The notes below the pieces were generated by a model. The model searched no databases. It worked only from the letters and a program-made list of their open reading frames with translations, and was not told the DNA's origin. The translations under genes and the position numbers were made by a program. From RYN-425 sp035542755 (lineage in GTDB: Bacteria > Patescibacteriota > Saccharimonadia > Saccharimonadales > UBA10212), in NCBI GenBank assembly GCA_035542755.1, contig DATKKU010000009.1, forward strand, positions 1 to 39,959: a DNA stretch of 39,959 nt, given 5' to 3'. Each line of letters starts with the position of its first letter. Within the stretch, counting starts at the first letter, position 1. This document shows, piece by piece, positions 15,048 through 23,305 of this stretch.

Positions 15048-16178
15048 TTAAAAATGCAGCCACTCATCATGCCGCAAAACACCTTTATTCTTGATGCGGA
15101 GACCGGGTTCATCGGTCACTTCACCAATTCGCTGCGCCGAGATGCCGCTGGCCTCAGCCTGAGCCAAAACCTTATCTGGCTCAGCGGTGGCAATTACCAT
15201 ACCAGGGCCCATGTGCCACTTGCCGTAGGCTTGTTCGTCACTAAAGCCGCGCAAGGTCTGAACGTGCTTCATTATCTCTGGGGGCTCTATGGGGTTATCA
15301 ATGGTCGCGCCGTTGCCGGATGGCTCCAGCATTCGCCCAAGTTTACTGGGTTGACCGCCGCCAGTTATATGCGCTACACCACTAATGCTAGCTCTTGGCT
15401 CTTTATCAATATCAAATCCCCCGGTTAGCTCGGACACAAAACTGGCATATATGGTTGATGGCCTTTGGACTAATTTGCCTAGCGAGACATCTCCAAGCTG
15501 AAGAGCGACGGCGTCTTGCCACTGCGGTCCATAGTTCTCAAGCATGGCTTTTCTGACGTCGGTGATGCCATTAGATCTAAACCCGTGTTCAGCCAGTCCA
15601 ACCAGAGAATCGCCTGGTTTTATCTCGTGACCGGTCAAAATTCGCTCTTTGTGCGCTAGCCATAAAGCAGCCGCCCCCCAGTTATAGTTAAAGTCGCCGT
15701 AGCCGCCAACTCGGTCGCCCAACTCAGCAACCTCACCGTTGACTACTACAACCTTGGCGGCTTTGGCGGCGGCCACATAACCTGCTGCGAGCTGTCTTAC
15801 AGCTTGTCTGGTGTGTTGGCTGTCGTTGAGCTGGCGGACATCCAGGATAGAGCCAATAGCAACCGGTTCTGCACCCCGCACCACCGCGTCGTCACAGACC
15901 ATTGCAAATAAGTCATGAGCTACCACCGAGTGGTCATCTAAGCGTTCAGAAACCTCAACCTTAGTGCCAACGCCGTCAAACCCTAGATTTAGATACAAAT
16001 TGCCGATGTCTTTTAATATTGAGCCGGGAATCGCCCTAAATCCGGAGAATGATTCATGAAACTCAACCAGTAGTCCAGGACGATTGGAGTGAGTGAGCTT
16101 AGATGCTTCGTAGAGCATCCTTGAAACATCATCACCCAGCTCTATGTTTACATCTTGAATTGGAAGTCTGTTAGCCAA
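15048..16178 (-). CDS. PurM-like protein (AIR synthetase family)
   Basis: 376 residues of the PurM/PurL ATP-grasp-like superfamily. NLGFDGVGTKVEVSERL corresponds to the PurM GTDGVGTKL block, followed by HDLFAMVCDDAVVRGAEPVAIGSIL (PurM: DLVAMCVNDVLVQGAEPL) and, further on, VGLAEHGFRSNGITDVRK and AHITGGGQPSKLGRML. Phosphoribosylformylglycinamidine cyclo-ligase, making AIR, is the most likely activity, but the N-terminus is unusual for PurM and a related AIR-synthase-like enzyme is possible. The start is a TTG overlapping the purE stop by 8 bases. The neighbouring purE and purK use AIR as substrate, which supports the assignment. Confidence 0.75.
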   Translation of the reverse strand: MANRLPIQDVNIELGDDVSRMLYEASKLTHSNRPGLLVEFHESFSGFRAIPGSILKDIGNLYLNLGFDGVGTKVEVSERLDDHSVVAHDLFAMVCDDAVVRGAEPVAIGSILDVRQLNDSQHTRQAVRQLAAGYVAAAKAAKVVVVNGEVAELGDRVGGYGDFNYNWGAAALWLAHKERILTGHEIKPGDSLVGLAEHGFRSNGITDVRKAMLENYGPQWQDAVALQLGDVSLGKLVQRPSTIYASFVSELTGGFDIDKEPRASISGVAHITGGGQPSKLGRMLEPSGNGATIDNPIEPPEIMKHVQTLRGFSDEQAYGKWHMGPGMVIATAEPDKVLAQAEASGISAQRIGEVTDEPGLRIKNKGVLRHDEWLHF

Positions 16179-16746
16179 AATTACGCTCGTCGGCAGCCAG
16201 CCTTTGGTCGCGTAAATATATTTCGGAACCTTTAGCGGCCAACTCTTTGTCCTTTTTGATTACCCCATCTTTAAGATCAGCTTCGTATTTGAGATACGCT
16301 TCTCTTAGCTCTGGGTTGTGTATGGCTAGCAGTCTAGCGGCAAATAGACCGGCGTTGAAGGCTCCGGTTTCCCCTTGAAAAACGGCCAAAGGCTTGCCTT
16401 CCGGCATGCCAATCATTGAGCCCAGCGCCCGGTTTAGTGTGTCGGGGCTATTTGTCACTGCTACACCCAGAACAGGCACTATAGTCTCGGAGGCTACTAT
16501 GCCGGGCAAATGAGCCGAGCCGCCAGCTCCGGCAATAATTACTTCCAGGCCACGGCCTTCGGCCCTATCGGCATACCTGACAGCCCTGCCCAGCGTCCTA
16601 TGCACAGAAACGACTCTTTCTTCGTAGTGCACATTGCTCTCAAGCCCTACTGCCTGCAAGGCTTCTCCCGCACGACCCATAGTGGGCAGGTCGCTGTCTG
16701 AACCCATGATTATTCCAATTTTTAGGTGCTCTTTTGATTTACTCAT
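16171..16746 (-). CDS. purE: N5-carboxyaminoimidazole ribonucleotide mutase PurE
   Basis: Converts N5-CAIR to CAIR in purine synthesis. The class I PurE motifs are clear: IGIIMGSDSDLPTM near the N-terminus, the ERVVSVHRTLGRAVRYA segment holding the catalytic His (HRT in place of the usual HRTP), IIAGAGGSAHLPGIVAS and PVLGVAV. At 191 residues it is a little longer than the usual 160-170, with a charged C-terminal extension. An AAAGGA Shine-Dalgarno sequence precedes the ATG, which overlaps the purK stop by 4 bases. Being class I, it needs PurK, which is encoded directly upstream. Confidence 0.93.
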   Translation of the reverse strand: MSKSKEHLKIGIIMGSDSDLPTMGRAGEALQAVGLESNVHYEERVVSVHRTLGRAVRYADRAEGRGLEVIIAGAGGSAHLPGIVASETIVPVLGVAVTNSPDTLNRALGSMIGMPEGKPLAVFQGETGAFNAGLFAARLLAIHNPELREAYLKYEADLKDGVIKKDKELAAKGSEIYLRDQRLAADERNFG

Positions 16747-17885
16747 ATTGATAGTTCCTTTCTTGCTTCTATTGCTAATTCTATTGCTTTATCTGGTGAA
16801 CTTGCTCTAACGGTTATATGCCCCATTTTTCGGGCGGCTTTGGTCGGCGCCTTTCCGTAAACGTGCAGATGGGCGTCTTCTATGCCCAGTACCTCATGGC
16901 GACCGGTCAGGTTTACCGGTCCGTCTCGCTCTCCAAGAATATTTATCATAGCTGCCGCCGGAGCAAGCATTTCCGTGCTGCCAAGCGGCAGACCGGTAAT
17001 CGCTCGGACATGCTGTTCAAATTGTGAAGTTTTGCTGCCCTCAATCGTCCAGTGCCCAGAATTATGAACCCGCGGGGCAATTTCATTGACCAAAATTCTT
17101 CCGTCAGCGGTAAGAAACATTTCAACCGCAAAAACTCCGGCGCCATCCAGATAATATACTGAATCAAGGGCCAGAAGTTCGGCTTGTCTAGCTAGCTCGG
17201 ACTCTATCCTTGCTGGAGCCACCGCAATGTTGCATTGGCCGTCGCTCTGAATTGTTTCAATTGTCGGGTAAACCCGCATGTTATCCAACTTGTCGCGAGC
17301 CACCAAAACGGATAGCTCCTTATCAAAGTCAATTTTTTGCTCGGCATAAACCTGCGGCATGACATCAAAACGGGCTATTACTTTCGTCCAGTCTGGCTCA
17401 GACAGCTCTAGGTTGCCTCGGCCATCGTAACCACCAAAGCGGGATTTCACTATAACAGGACCCATCTCTTCTATAGCGCTTGCTAGATGAGCTGGTTCAC
17501 GGATATCACGGTAAGCAACTACTGGTATGCCGTGTTTCGACAGAAACTCTTTTTGGCTTAGTTTATCGTTGATAATTTCTAAGGAGCGGGGAGATGGCTG
17601 GATATCTCCGCCCAGCCCCAGGCTCTGCAGCTCCTTGAGCTTTCTGGAGCCTATGTGCTCAATTTCCCAGGTTGTGACTGCGGATTGCCGGACTAGCTGG
17701 TCCAGCGCTTCGTCGTCATGAAGTCCAGCCACTATTTGCTCGGCCCCAGCCTGGGCGGCGGGGCAGGGCGGCTCAGTCGGGTCTATCACTGTGACTTCAA
17801 AGCCCATGGGCTTGGCTGCATCGGTAAGCATCCTACCAAGCTGCCCACCTCCAACTATGCCAATTTGGTTCTCTCGCATTTGCAT
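16743..17885 (-). CDS. purK: N5-carboxyaminoimidazole ribonucleotide synthetase PurK
   Basis: ATP-grasp enzyme that carboxylates AIR to N5-CAIR using bicarbonate. It opens with the PurK signature IGIVGGGQLGRMLTDAAKPMGF and continues with TWEIEHIG, the ATP-grasp block VIVKSRFGGYDGRGN, EQKIDFDKELSVLVARD, and the C-terminal NEIAPRVHNSGHWTIEGSKTSQFEQH. At 380 residues it is family length. It is first in a tightly overlapping purK-purE-purM-like operon. Either of two close ATGs (17885 or 17879) could be used. No other purine gene is visible in the window. Confidence 0.95.
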   Translation of the reverse strand: MQMRENQIGIVGGGQLGRMLTDAAKPMGFEVTVIDPTEPPCPAAQAGAEQIVAGLHDDEALDQLVRQSAVTTWEIEHIGSRKLKELQSLGLGGDIQPSPRSLEIINDKLSQKEFLSKHGIPVVAYRDIREPAHLASAIEEMGPVIVKSRFGGYDGRGNLELSEPDWTKVIARFDVMPQVYAEQKIDFDKELSVLVARDKLDNMRVYPTIETIQSDGQCNIAVAPARIESELARQAELLALDSVYYLDGAGVFAVEMFLTADGRILVNEIAPRVHNSGHWTIEGSKTSQFEQHVRAITGLPLGSTEMLAPAAAMINILGERDGPVNLTGRHEVLGIEDAHLHVYGKAPTKAARKMGHITVRASSPDKAIELAIEARKELSI

Positions 17886-17983
17886 TTATTCTGTTGATGC
17901 TGGCAAGATTTTGCAAGCATGAGCCCGTTGAATATGTTCAGCTTATACTTGATATCTAATGTGTTATGTTGCATAATATTTAC

Positions 17984-18340
17984 ATGAGAGTTAACGAACA
18001 GGCGCAGTTTTGCGACAGCTGTCCTCTAAAAAATTTATGCGATGGGCCTATCGCTGAGGCTAGCCAGCATAATGTTGACGCTGGGCTCTTTTCTATTAGC
18101 GACGACGCGACGGGTGTAGATGTTAGTTTAGCCACCCGTTTTTTTGACGCCGAAGGCCACGAGGCAGATTTTTTTCCACCCCATACCACGCTAGATGATG
18201 TTGCCAACTGTACTGGCCAGGCGGTTGATTACAAAACCGGCTTTTTGCGGCATAAATCAGTGCGAAACTGCGGCGCGTTTGTGGTATCGGTACATAGGTT
18301 TAGAGAATCCATTTGGGGCTCACCCGAACCTAGAAGGTAA
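17984..18340 (+). CDS. Small cysteine-containing protein, unrecognised
   Basis: 118 residues from the ATG at 17984. Near the N-terminus it has FCDSCPLKNLC (C10, C13, C19), and two more Cys occur later (VANCTGQ, RNCGAF), so a zinc or iron-sulfur site is possible. There is no membrane segment and no family I recognise. CATAAT at 17972-17977 sits 6 bases before the ATG and there is no Shine-Dalgarno sequence, again a leaderless arrangement; that is why I prefer this start over an ATG 18 bases upstream. It is divergent from purK and convergent with the beta-lactamase-fold gene. Confidence 0.6.
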   Translation: MRVNEQAQFCDSCPLKNLCDGPIAEASQHNVDAGLFSISDDATGVDVSLATRFFDAEGHEADFFPPHTTLDDVANCTGQAVDYKTGFLRHKSVRNCGAFVVSVHRFRESIWGSPEPRR

Positions 18341-18357
18341 CTGCGAATTATTAAAGC

Positions 18358-19311
18358 TTAGTTCAGATGAAAGGTCTGCAAGGTCGGCGTGGTAATTTGC
18401 TGCATCAGGGAAGAAACTCTGCCTTTATCATAGCTGGCAAGGCTCTCGGTGTAGATGGATATGACTATGGCGTTGGTGGAGTTAGTGATAATGGCGGCAT
18501 CGTTTAGACTTGATAGGTACTCGCCGGCTTTATGGTACACCGTGTCGGTGGTTGGCACGGCCGGGATGATTAAATCTCGGTAGTTGGCCCGCTCCATGTA
18601 CGAAAGCAGCAGTTGGGTGTTGGATTCGTTAATCAACTTTCGCCCGTATAAATCACCCAGCAAATTCGTGGTGTCGCCGGCGCTCAGCGTATTGTTTACG
18701 TAGTCGTAGCTATTTATGCCGATGCTTACGGCATAATCTTGCATCTGCGGGTAGCCCAGGTCCTCGTTTAGTACGTGCCAGGCATCGTTATCACTAACTA
18801 CAATCATCTGCTCCATGTCATATTGGGCGGTGTTGCCATCTACCATAACCGTGCTAAGACTTTTGTTGCCCAGCTCAACCTGTTTAAGATAGTCAACAGC
18901 GGTCAGGACCTTAGCTACGCTGGCGGCAGTCATTGGCGCCTGGTTGCCGTAATTATAAATTGTGCCGGTGTTGAGATCTTTTATTGAGATGCCAAAAGTA
19001 ATATCTCCATTACTGCTCATTATGGAGTTTATTTGGCTGTCTAGGCTGGTCGTATCAATCGGCGCCTGGCTGTTTTTTTGGACTAGCTCCCGGAGCTTGC
19101 CACTGTCAACGCTATCAGCACCCAGTGAGTCCTTAGGCGCATCTGCGGGATTGTTCTTCGGGGCGTCAGAAACCGATGTCGTTTCATCGGGTGTTAGGAG
19201 TCGGCTGGCATCGCCGCTATTGCCAATAGCCAGTACCACAACAACCCCAAGAATTATTAAGCCAAATAGTACAAGGTGGTGTCTTTTATACCAAGGCTCG
19301 GGTTCTGGCAT
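18358..19311 (-). CDS. Beta-lactamase/PBP-fold serine hydrolase, membrane-anchored
   Basis: 317 residues with an N-terminal signal-anchor helix (about 12-29), a Pro/Asp/Ser-rich linker and a class A-type penicillin-recognising domain from about residue 95. The three active-site boxes are present: S131-V-A-K134, S173-D-N, and K261-A-G263. The segment AGDTTNLLGDL matches the TTPxxMAxLL region of class A enzymes, but I cannot find the general base Glu of the ExxLN motif before it, so true beta-lactamase activity is doubtful. A cell-wall serine hydrolase acting outside the membrane is more likely. Its 3' end converges on the Cys-rich gene. Confidence 0.82.
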   Translation of the reverse strand: MPEPEPWYKRHHLVLFGLIILGVVVVLAIGNSGDASRLLTPDETTSVSDAPKNNPADAPKDSLGADSVDSGKLRELVQKNSQAPIDTTSLDSQINSIMSSNGDITFGISIKDLNTGTIYNYGNQAPMTAASVAKVLTAVDYLKQVELGNKSLSTVMVDGNTAQYDMEQMIVVSDNDAWHVLNEDLGYPQMQDYAVSIGINSYDYVNNTLSAGDTTNLLGDLYGRKLINESNTQLLLSYMERANYRDLIIPAVPTTDTVYHKAGEYLSSLNDAAIITNSTNAIVISIYTESLASYDKGRVSSLMQQITTPTLQTFHLN

Positions 19312-19389
19312 AGCGGCGGGCCTCTTTTCTTTACTTAAATGTACGCCAGCGCGACGAAAAACACCAACTATGATTCAGCTTTTAAAAAA

Positions 19390-20070
19390 CTACGACCAGG
19401 CTAGAGATGCCAGGACTATGGCTGCGCCGTTTATAAACCAATGGACCGCGATTGCCGGGACTAAACTGTCGCTTTGGTAGCGTAGAAGATACAGGGCAGC
19501 ACCCGCCGCGCTGGTTACCATAAATATGGCCCCCACAATTAGCAGATTTGAATAGTGGCCTGCCGTTATATTCCCGCTTTTTGGCGTCGTTGAAATATGC
19601 CAAAGCCCGAACAATATGGACGAAACAACCAATATAACCCAGGGCCTGCTGCCCAAATCTTTTAGCAGCGCCGGCATAACTCCCCTAAAGACAAGTTCTT
19701 CAAATATGACTACCTTTAGCGGCAAGATAAAAAGGGAAGCTAGCAGAGCCGGCCCCAAAGCCTGGTTATAGCGAGTATCCCTAAATAGACTTTGGTTTAT
19801 AAAATAAGCAATAACTAGGGCCACGAAGCTTACCGCAATGGCCACCAGGGCATACTTTAGGCCAATTCCAATTCGTGACCGCGACAAGCCAATGTCGCCC
19901 AGCGATAGTCCGCCAATTCTATATACAAAAAATAGACCTCCGAAGCCAAACAGTTGCCAGCCCCACCTCGCCCATCCGCTACTGCGGGCAAACGCCAAGT
20001 TGCAAACGACAAGCATTAATATAAGCAAGCCTAACGAAAGCACCGTGTTGTCTTTGAGTACAACATTCAT
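19390..20070 (-). CDS. CPBP (Abi) family intramembrane glutamic protease
   Basis: 226 residues, about six to seven membrane helices. The CPBP motifs are complete: EELVFRG with E124-E125-xxx-R129, FGLWHIS with H158, and AVHWFINGA with H210 and N214. In other organisms such proteins process membrane or prenylated proteins, or act in bacteriocin immunity; the substrate here is unknown. The start lies 2 bases after the stop of the upstream hydrolase gene, so it is probably in the same operon. Confidence 0.87.
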   Translation of the reverse strand: MNVVLKDNTVLSLGLLILMLVVCNLAFARSSGWARWGWQLFGFGGLFFVYRIGGLSLGDIGLSRSRIGIGLKYALVAIAVSFVALVIAYFINQSLFRDTRYNQALGPALLASLFILPLKVVIFEELVFRGVMPALLKDLGSRPWVILVVSSILFGLWHISTTPKSGNITAGHYSNLLIVGAIFMVTSAAGAALYLLRYQSDSLVPAIAVHWFINGAAIVLASLAWS

Positions 20071-20072
20071 TG

Positions 20073-21731
20073 CTACTGGCTTAGTACGGCTTTAAGGGCT
20101 TCGGTTTTGGCTGCAGTCCAGCCGTCCGGTGGCGCTACATAACTCCAAGCATCAGTTGGCAGCTTGCCGTATTTATGACCGTGGCCATCGGGCACACCGG
20201 TAGAAAAGACCATGTCGCCGGACACTTCCCAGAAAGTAATTATCGGCAGCCAACGCGTGTCCGAGCTTACGTCGGCACCGCGCGGCTCCTTAAGCCAATC
20301 CGGCTCGTGGAAGAGCAGGGACGGGGACCACCAGACGATTGGGTCAGAGGCGTTTTCTAAATAGGCAGCTTTAGGATAACCCCAAGGCTGGTTTGGATTA
20401 TTAAAATCTTTGGGCACGTTGGCAAACCTCACTGTTTGGCCGTTTTGGTAAATCGGAAGAATTTCTGGCGAGCCGGCGTCGCGGTTAGCAGTAGCTGTTT
20501 TTCTCAAAATATTGAAATTGGGCGGCCCGGCCCAGACCGCACCGTCGGATGTGGCCCTAAAAGTAGCTTCGTTGGCAAAGGCCGCCTCGCCGCCGTAGCT
20601 GCCCAGGCTCTCGCCAAAAACGACCACTTTGGGGCGCTCGGCTTTGGGGATATTCAGCGCTTCGTTATAAACAGCGTTGTACAGCGCATTGCCGGCGTCC
20701 TTAGCTTTTTGCTGGTCAACCAAAAACGATAATGAGCTGGGCAGGTAAGAGTACTGCATAGATACCACGGCATCGTCGCCGTTATACATGTATTCAATTG
20801 GCTGCACACCTTCTTCATCCACCCAACCGGTTCCGGTGGTAGTTACAACCACGATAATTTTTCGGTTAAAGCCACCGGCTCGTTTTAGGTCGGCGACAGC
20901 CAGGTTGGCGCGGTCTTTGATAGATGAAGATGATTCCAGCCCGGAATAAATCCTAATCGGCTGCATAGCCGGCGTCTGATTAAAGGCGCTTAACTGTTTT
21001 GTCGTCGGAGCTCTGCCTATAAAATTTCGGCCTTGGCGGCCAAGCGTGTCCCAGCGGATAAGAGATTGACTGCTGCCGCTTAAGTGGGAATCGGTTGGCT
21101 GGACGATGCCCTCGTCTGTCGTCCCGTTACGGACGCTGTAGGCTTCGTTTAGCAGGCTCATGGCGCCCGATAGGATTACTCCGTTTAAAATGCCCAGCAC
21201 AATCAGCACGGTTAAGACCCAGGCGCCGGTGTAAGCAATGGGCTTAGGGATGTGCTTACTAACCAGTTTTTTGAGCCAGCGGTACAGGCTGTCTATACTG
21301 CGGGCAATAAGTAGAATAAATGCCGTCACTAGTAGCCCCACGACCGTGATGCCCGGCAGCGAGAGGGCGTTTTCTGAGGGTTCGTCAACAAGAGTCCGAA
21401 CCTGGTTTTGCCAGTTGTGACCCAAGACTACCGCAATTACATAAAGCGCCAGAAGGGCAAAAAATGTGTACTTTTTTATCTGATGACGTTTTACAGCCTT
21501 TGGCTCACTGGGGCCAAACTTTCTAATAAAGTGGCTAATTATCAGCCCAATTGCGTAACCAAAGCAGAACAAAACTGCGCTAAGCACACCCTGCAGAACC
21601 ATTCCGCGCGGCAGCAGGGAAGGCATAAAGCTAAGGTAAACAAAAATGGCACCGACTATAGTGCCAAGAAAATTATAGGAATTAAAATAGCTGGTAAACC
21701 CGGACCATATTCGCTTAGTGGGCTGCTTCAA
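20073..21731 (-). CDS. Membrane alpha/beta-hydrolase family protein (Abhydrolase_9-like)
   Basis: 552 residues. Four to five N-terminal membrane helices (about 18-210) with the SFMPSLLPRGMVLQGVLSA block are followed by a soluble hydrolase domain. This contains GRQGRNFIGRAPTTKQL, YMYNGDDAVVSMQYSYLPSSLSFL and a nucleophile elbow VVFGESLGSYGGEAAF. The arrangement matches a family common in Actinobacteria (alpha/beta-hydrolase with a membrane N-terminus, formerly DUF2319). Physiological substrate unknown; a lipid ester is plausible. A TTG start is supported by AAGGGAG just upstream. The last residues abut the CPBP gene. Confidence 0.85.
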   Translation of the reverse strand: MKQPTKRIWSGFTSYFNSYNFLGTIVGAIFVYLSFMPSLLPRGMVLQGVLSAVLFCFGYAIGLIISHFIRKFGPSEPKAVKRHQIKKYTFFALLALYVIAVVLGHNWQNQVRTLVDEPSENALSLPGITVVGLLVTAFILLIARSIDSLYRWLKKLVSKHIPKPIAYTGAWVLTVLIVLGILNGVILSGAMSLLNEAYSVRNGTTDEGIVQPTDSHLSGSSQSLIRWDTLGRQGRNFIGRAPTTKQLSAFNQTPAMQPIRIYSGLESSSSIKDRANLAVADLKRAGGFNRKIIVVVTTTGTGWVDEEGVQPIEYMYNGDDAVVSMQYSYLPSSLSFLVDQQKAKDAGNALYNAVYNEALNIPKAERPKVVVFGESLGSYGGEAAFANEATFRATSDGAVWAGPPNFNILRKTATANRDAGSPEILPIYQNGQTVRFANVPKDFNNPNQPWGYPKAAYLENASDPIVWWSPSLLFHEPDWLKEPRGADVSSDTRWLPIITFWEVSGDMVFSTGVPDGHGHKYGKLPTDAWSYVAPPDGWTAAKTEALKAVLSQ

Positions 21732-21854
21732 CTAGACTCCCTTTGCACTCATAATACACCACTTTTCATATGCCGTAGCCACTTGCATTTTGGGGCGTGG
21801 CAAACCATACCGGCTTGAGGTCTTTTGGCGTGTTATTTGGATTATAATGTGGTT

Positions 21855-22034
21855 ATGAATAAGAAACACCCCTACTACATTTACGTTGTTGGTGTCTTTT
21901 TAGCCTGGGCAGTTGTTCTGCTAGTGGCCTGGCAAACAATTAGCGCCAGCCGGTTTCACAATGTACTTATTTTTGGCTCGGGATTTTTGCTGGGAGTTCT
22001 GGCCGCCAGTCTGGCGCGCAAGGTTTTTAAATAG
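21855..22034 (+). CDS. Small two-helix membrane protein
   Basis: 59 residues with two predicted membrane helices (IYVVGVFLAWAVVLLVAW and VLIFGSGFLLGVLAASLA). No family recognised. TATAAT at 21843-21848 lies exactly 7 bases before the ATG at 21855 and there is no Shine-Dalgarno sequence, so the transcript should be leaderless; this decides the start over a codon 30 bases upstream. Another tiny membrane protein gene follows after 5 bases. Confidence 0.6.
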   Translation: MNKKHPYYIYVVGVFLAWAVVLLVAWQTISASRFHNVLIFGSGFLLGVLAASLARKVFK

Positions 22035-22039
22035 CTCGG

Positions 22040-22216
22040 ATGGGAAGAAATATAACGTTGATATTTTACGTCGTGCTTATAGTGGTTGTCATAGTTGCCG
22101 CGGACTTGCTTTTTTTCAGGCACCACTTCCGCGAACGGCTAATAGCGAATGTAACTATTGTGCTGGTTTTTATCGTCTTTTATTTAATGCTTCTGAAACA
22201 TAAAAAGAATACTTGA
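22040..22216 (+). CDS. Small membrane protein (58 residues)
   Basis: ATG at 22040 to TGA at 22214-22216. The translation begins MGRNITLIFYVVLIVVVIVA and ends LLKHKKNT, with two hydrophobic helices separated by a basic loop (FFRHHFRERL). It follows the previous small membrane protein by 5 bases and is probably cotranslated with it. No family recognised. The basic loop and basic C-terminus are consistent with a real two-helix membrane protein rather than chance. Confidence 0.5.
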   Translation: MGRNITLIFYVVLIVVVIVAADLLFFRHHFRERLIANVTIVLVFIVFYLMLLKHKKNT

Positions 22217-22229
22217 TACTACTTAGACA

Positions 22230-22247
22230 TGGCTGGGACGGTAGGAT
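22230..22247 (+). repeat. Direct repeat of the tRNA-Gln 3' end
   Basis: TGGCTGGGACGGTAGGAT here is an exact copy of 22412-22429, the 3' end (including CCA) of tRNA-Gln on the opposite strand, 182 bases away. Such duplicated tRNA ends are typical of attachment sites left by integrative elements. The stretch between (22248-22411) carries no integrase and no ORF I trust, but holds inverted repeats: CATGGCTG/CAGCCATG (22229-22275 region) and CAGTTTC/GAAACTG (about 22374-22413). Confidence 0.6.
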
Positions 22248-22411
22248 AGCGCACTTCGTACTTTTCCGCTCAGCCATGCTCTAAACTAAGAGGTAGTTTC
22301 TGTGCATGGCTTCGCTTCACCGAACCCTCCGCTCGCTTACGCTCACTAGACGGTTCTCATCCTATGTCTCAAACAGTTTCAAGCATAGGACTAAAGCCCT
22401 ATTTCTGAAAC

Positions 22412-22486
22412 TGGCTGGGACGGTAGGATTCGAACCTACGAATGCTGGTACCAAAAACCAGTGCCTTACCACTTGGCGACGTCCCA
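22412..22486 (-). tRNA. tRNA-Gln (anticodon UUG)
   Basis: On the minus strand the gene runs from T at 22486 to the encoded CCA at 22414-22412, 75 bases. The acceptor stem TGGGACG pairs with CGTCCCA, the discriminator is G, the D-arm is GCCAAGTGGTAAGGC, and the anticodon stem-loop is CTGGT TTTTGGT ACCAG, giving anticodon TTG (reads CAA, Gln). The T-arm is GTAGG TTCGAAT CCTAC. CCA is encoded. All arms pair without mismatch. Confidence 0.95.
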
Positions 22487-22573
22487 CCGGCGAACCATAA
22501 AATTATAGCCTGCCAAGAAGTTATAATCTAGGATTATTGCTAAGTTATCCTAAAAGACATAAAGTTTTTATGT

Positions 22574-23269
22574 ATGGATCTTCAGCTGGTGGCTAACTTT
22601 TTGCTGATAACACTCCTGGGGGTGCTGATTGCTTTCAGCCCCATGATAGTCATTCTCAACCTGGTTGTGGTGCTAAAATCGGCCCGGCCGGTAAGAAACT
22701 GCCTAATCCTGATTGCCGGTGTGGCGACACCGCTAATTTTGGTGGCGCTTTTGGCGTTGGCGTTAATTGACCCAAGCCAGGAGATTTCGCTGCGCGGCAT
22801 AGGTGAGAAAATATCTCTCCCAGCCGGCATCAATTTGCTGTTTGGCTTCTGGCTGCTGTTTGTAGCCTTTAAGCGACTCAGCCAAAGGCACGTGGCACCG
22901 AAGCCTTCCAACTTACTCAAAATGCCCACTTCTGTACCGGAAAAGCCGTCAGCGCTTTTTATATTCGCGTTCATAAAGTCCACTCTAAGTGTCACTAACC
23001 TATTCGCCATCTTTGTGGTTGCCAAGGTTTTGATAACCAGCCACTCTCCCAGCATCGTCGGCTTTTTTGCATTTCTGTGGGTGCTTTTGATAGGTATAAT
23101 GCCGTTTTTGACAACGCTCTACCTTTACTTTTTCAAGAAGCAAAGCCTTGACCAGCTAAGTAAGCGCACCGAGGCCCTGCTGGCCATTAATATTCAGCGA
23201 ACTCTGACAATAGTGCTGTTCGTGGTTGGCGCCGGCTTTACAATAAACGGACTTGTTAAGATTTTTTAA
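22574..23269 (+). CDS. GAP/LysE-like multi-pass membrane protein
   Basis: 231 residues with six predicted membrane helices. The first helix with LIAFSPMIVILNLVVVLKSARP and the layout (three helices, a loop with KRLSQRHVAPKPSNL, three helices) resemble the GAP/SfLAP family (mycobacterial sulfolipid-1-addressing and peptidoglycolipid-addressing proteins), part of the LysE superfamily. A role in exporting or addressing an envelope lipid is inferred from the family. The call is tentative. A TATAAT lies at about 22523, and a weaker CATAAA 10 bases before the ATG. Confidence 0.55.
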   Translation: MDLQLVANFLLITLLGVLIAFSPMIVILNLVVVLKSARPVRNCLILIAGVATPLILVALLALALIDPSQEISLRGIGEKISLPAGINLLFGFWLLFVAFKRLSQRHVAPKPSNLLKMPTSVPEKPSALFIFAFIKSTLSVTNLFAIFVVAKVLITSHSPSIVGFFAFLWVLLIGIMPFLTTLYLYFFKKQSLDQLSKRTEALLAINIQRTLTIVLFVVGAGFTINGLVKIF

Positions 23270-23305
23270 CTGAATGTGGGCTATAATCACCTTAAGGAAA
23301 GATAA

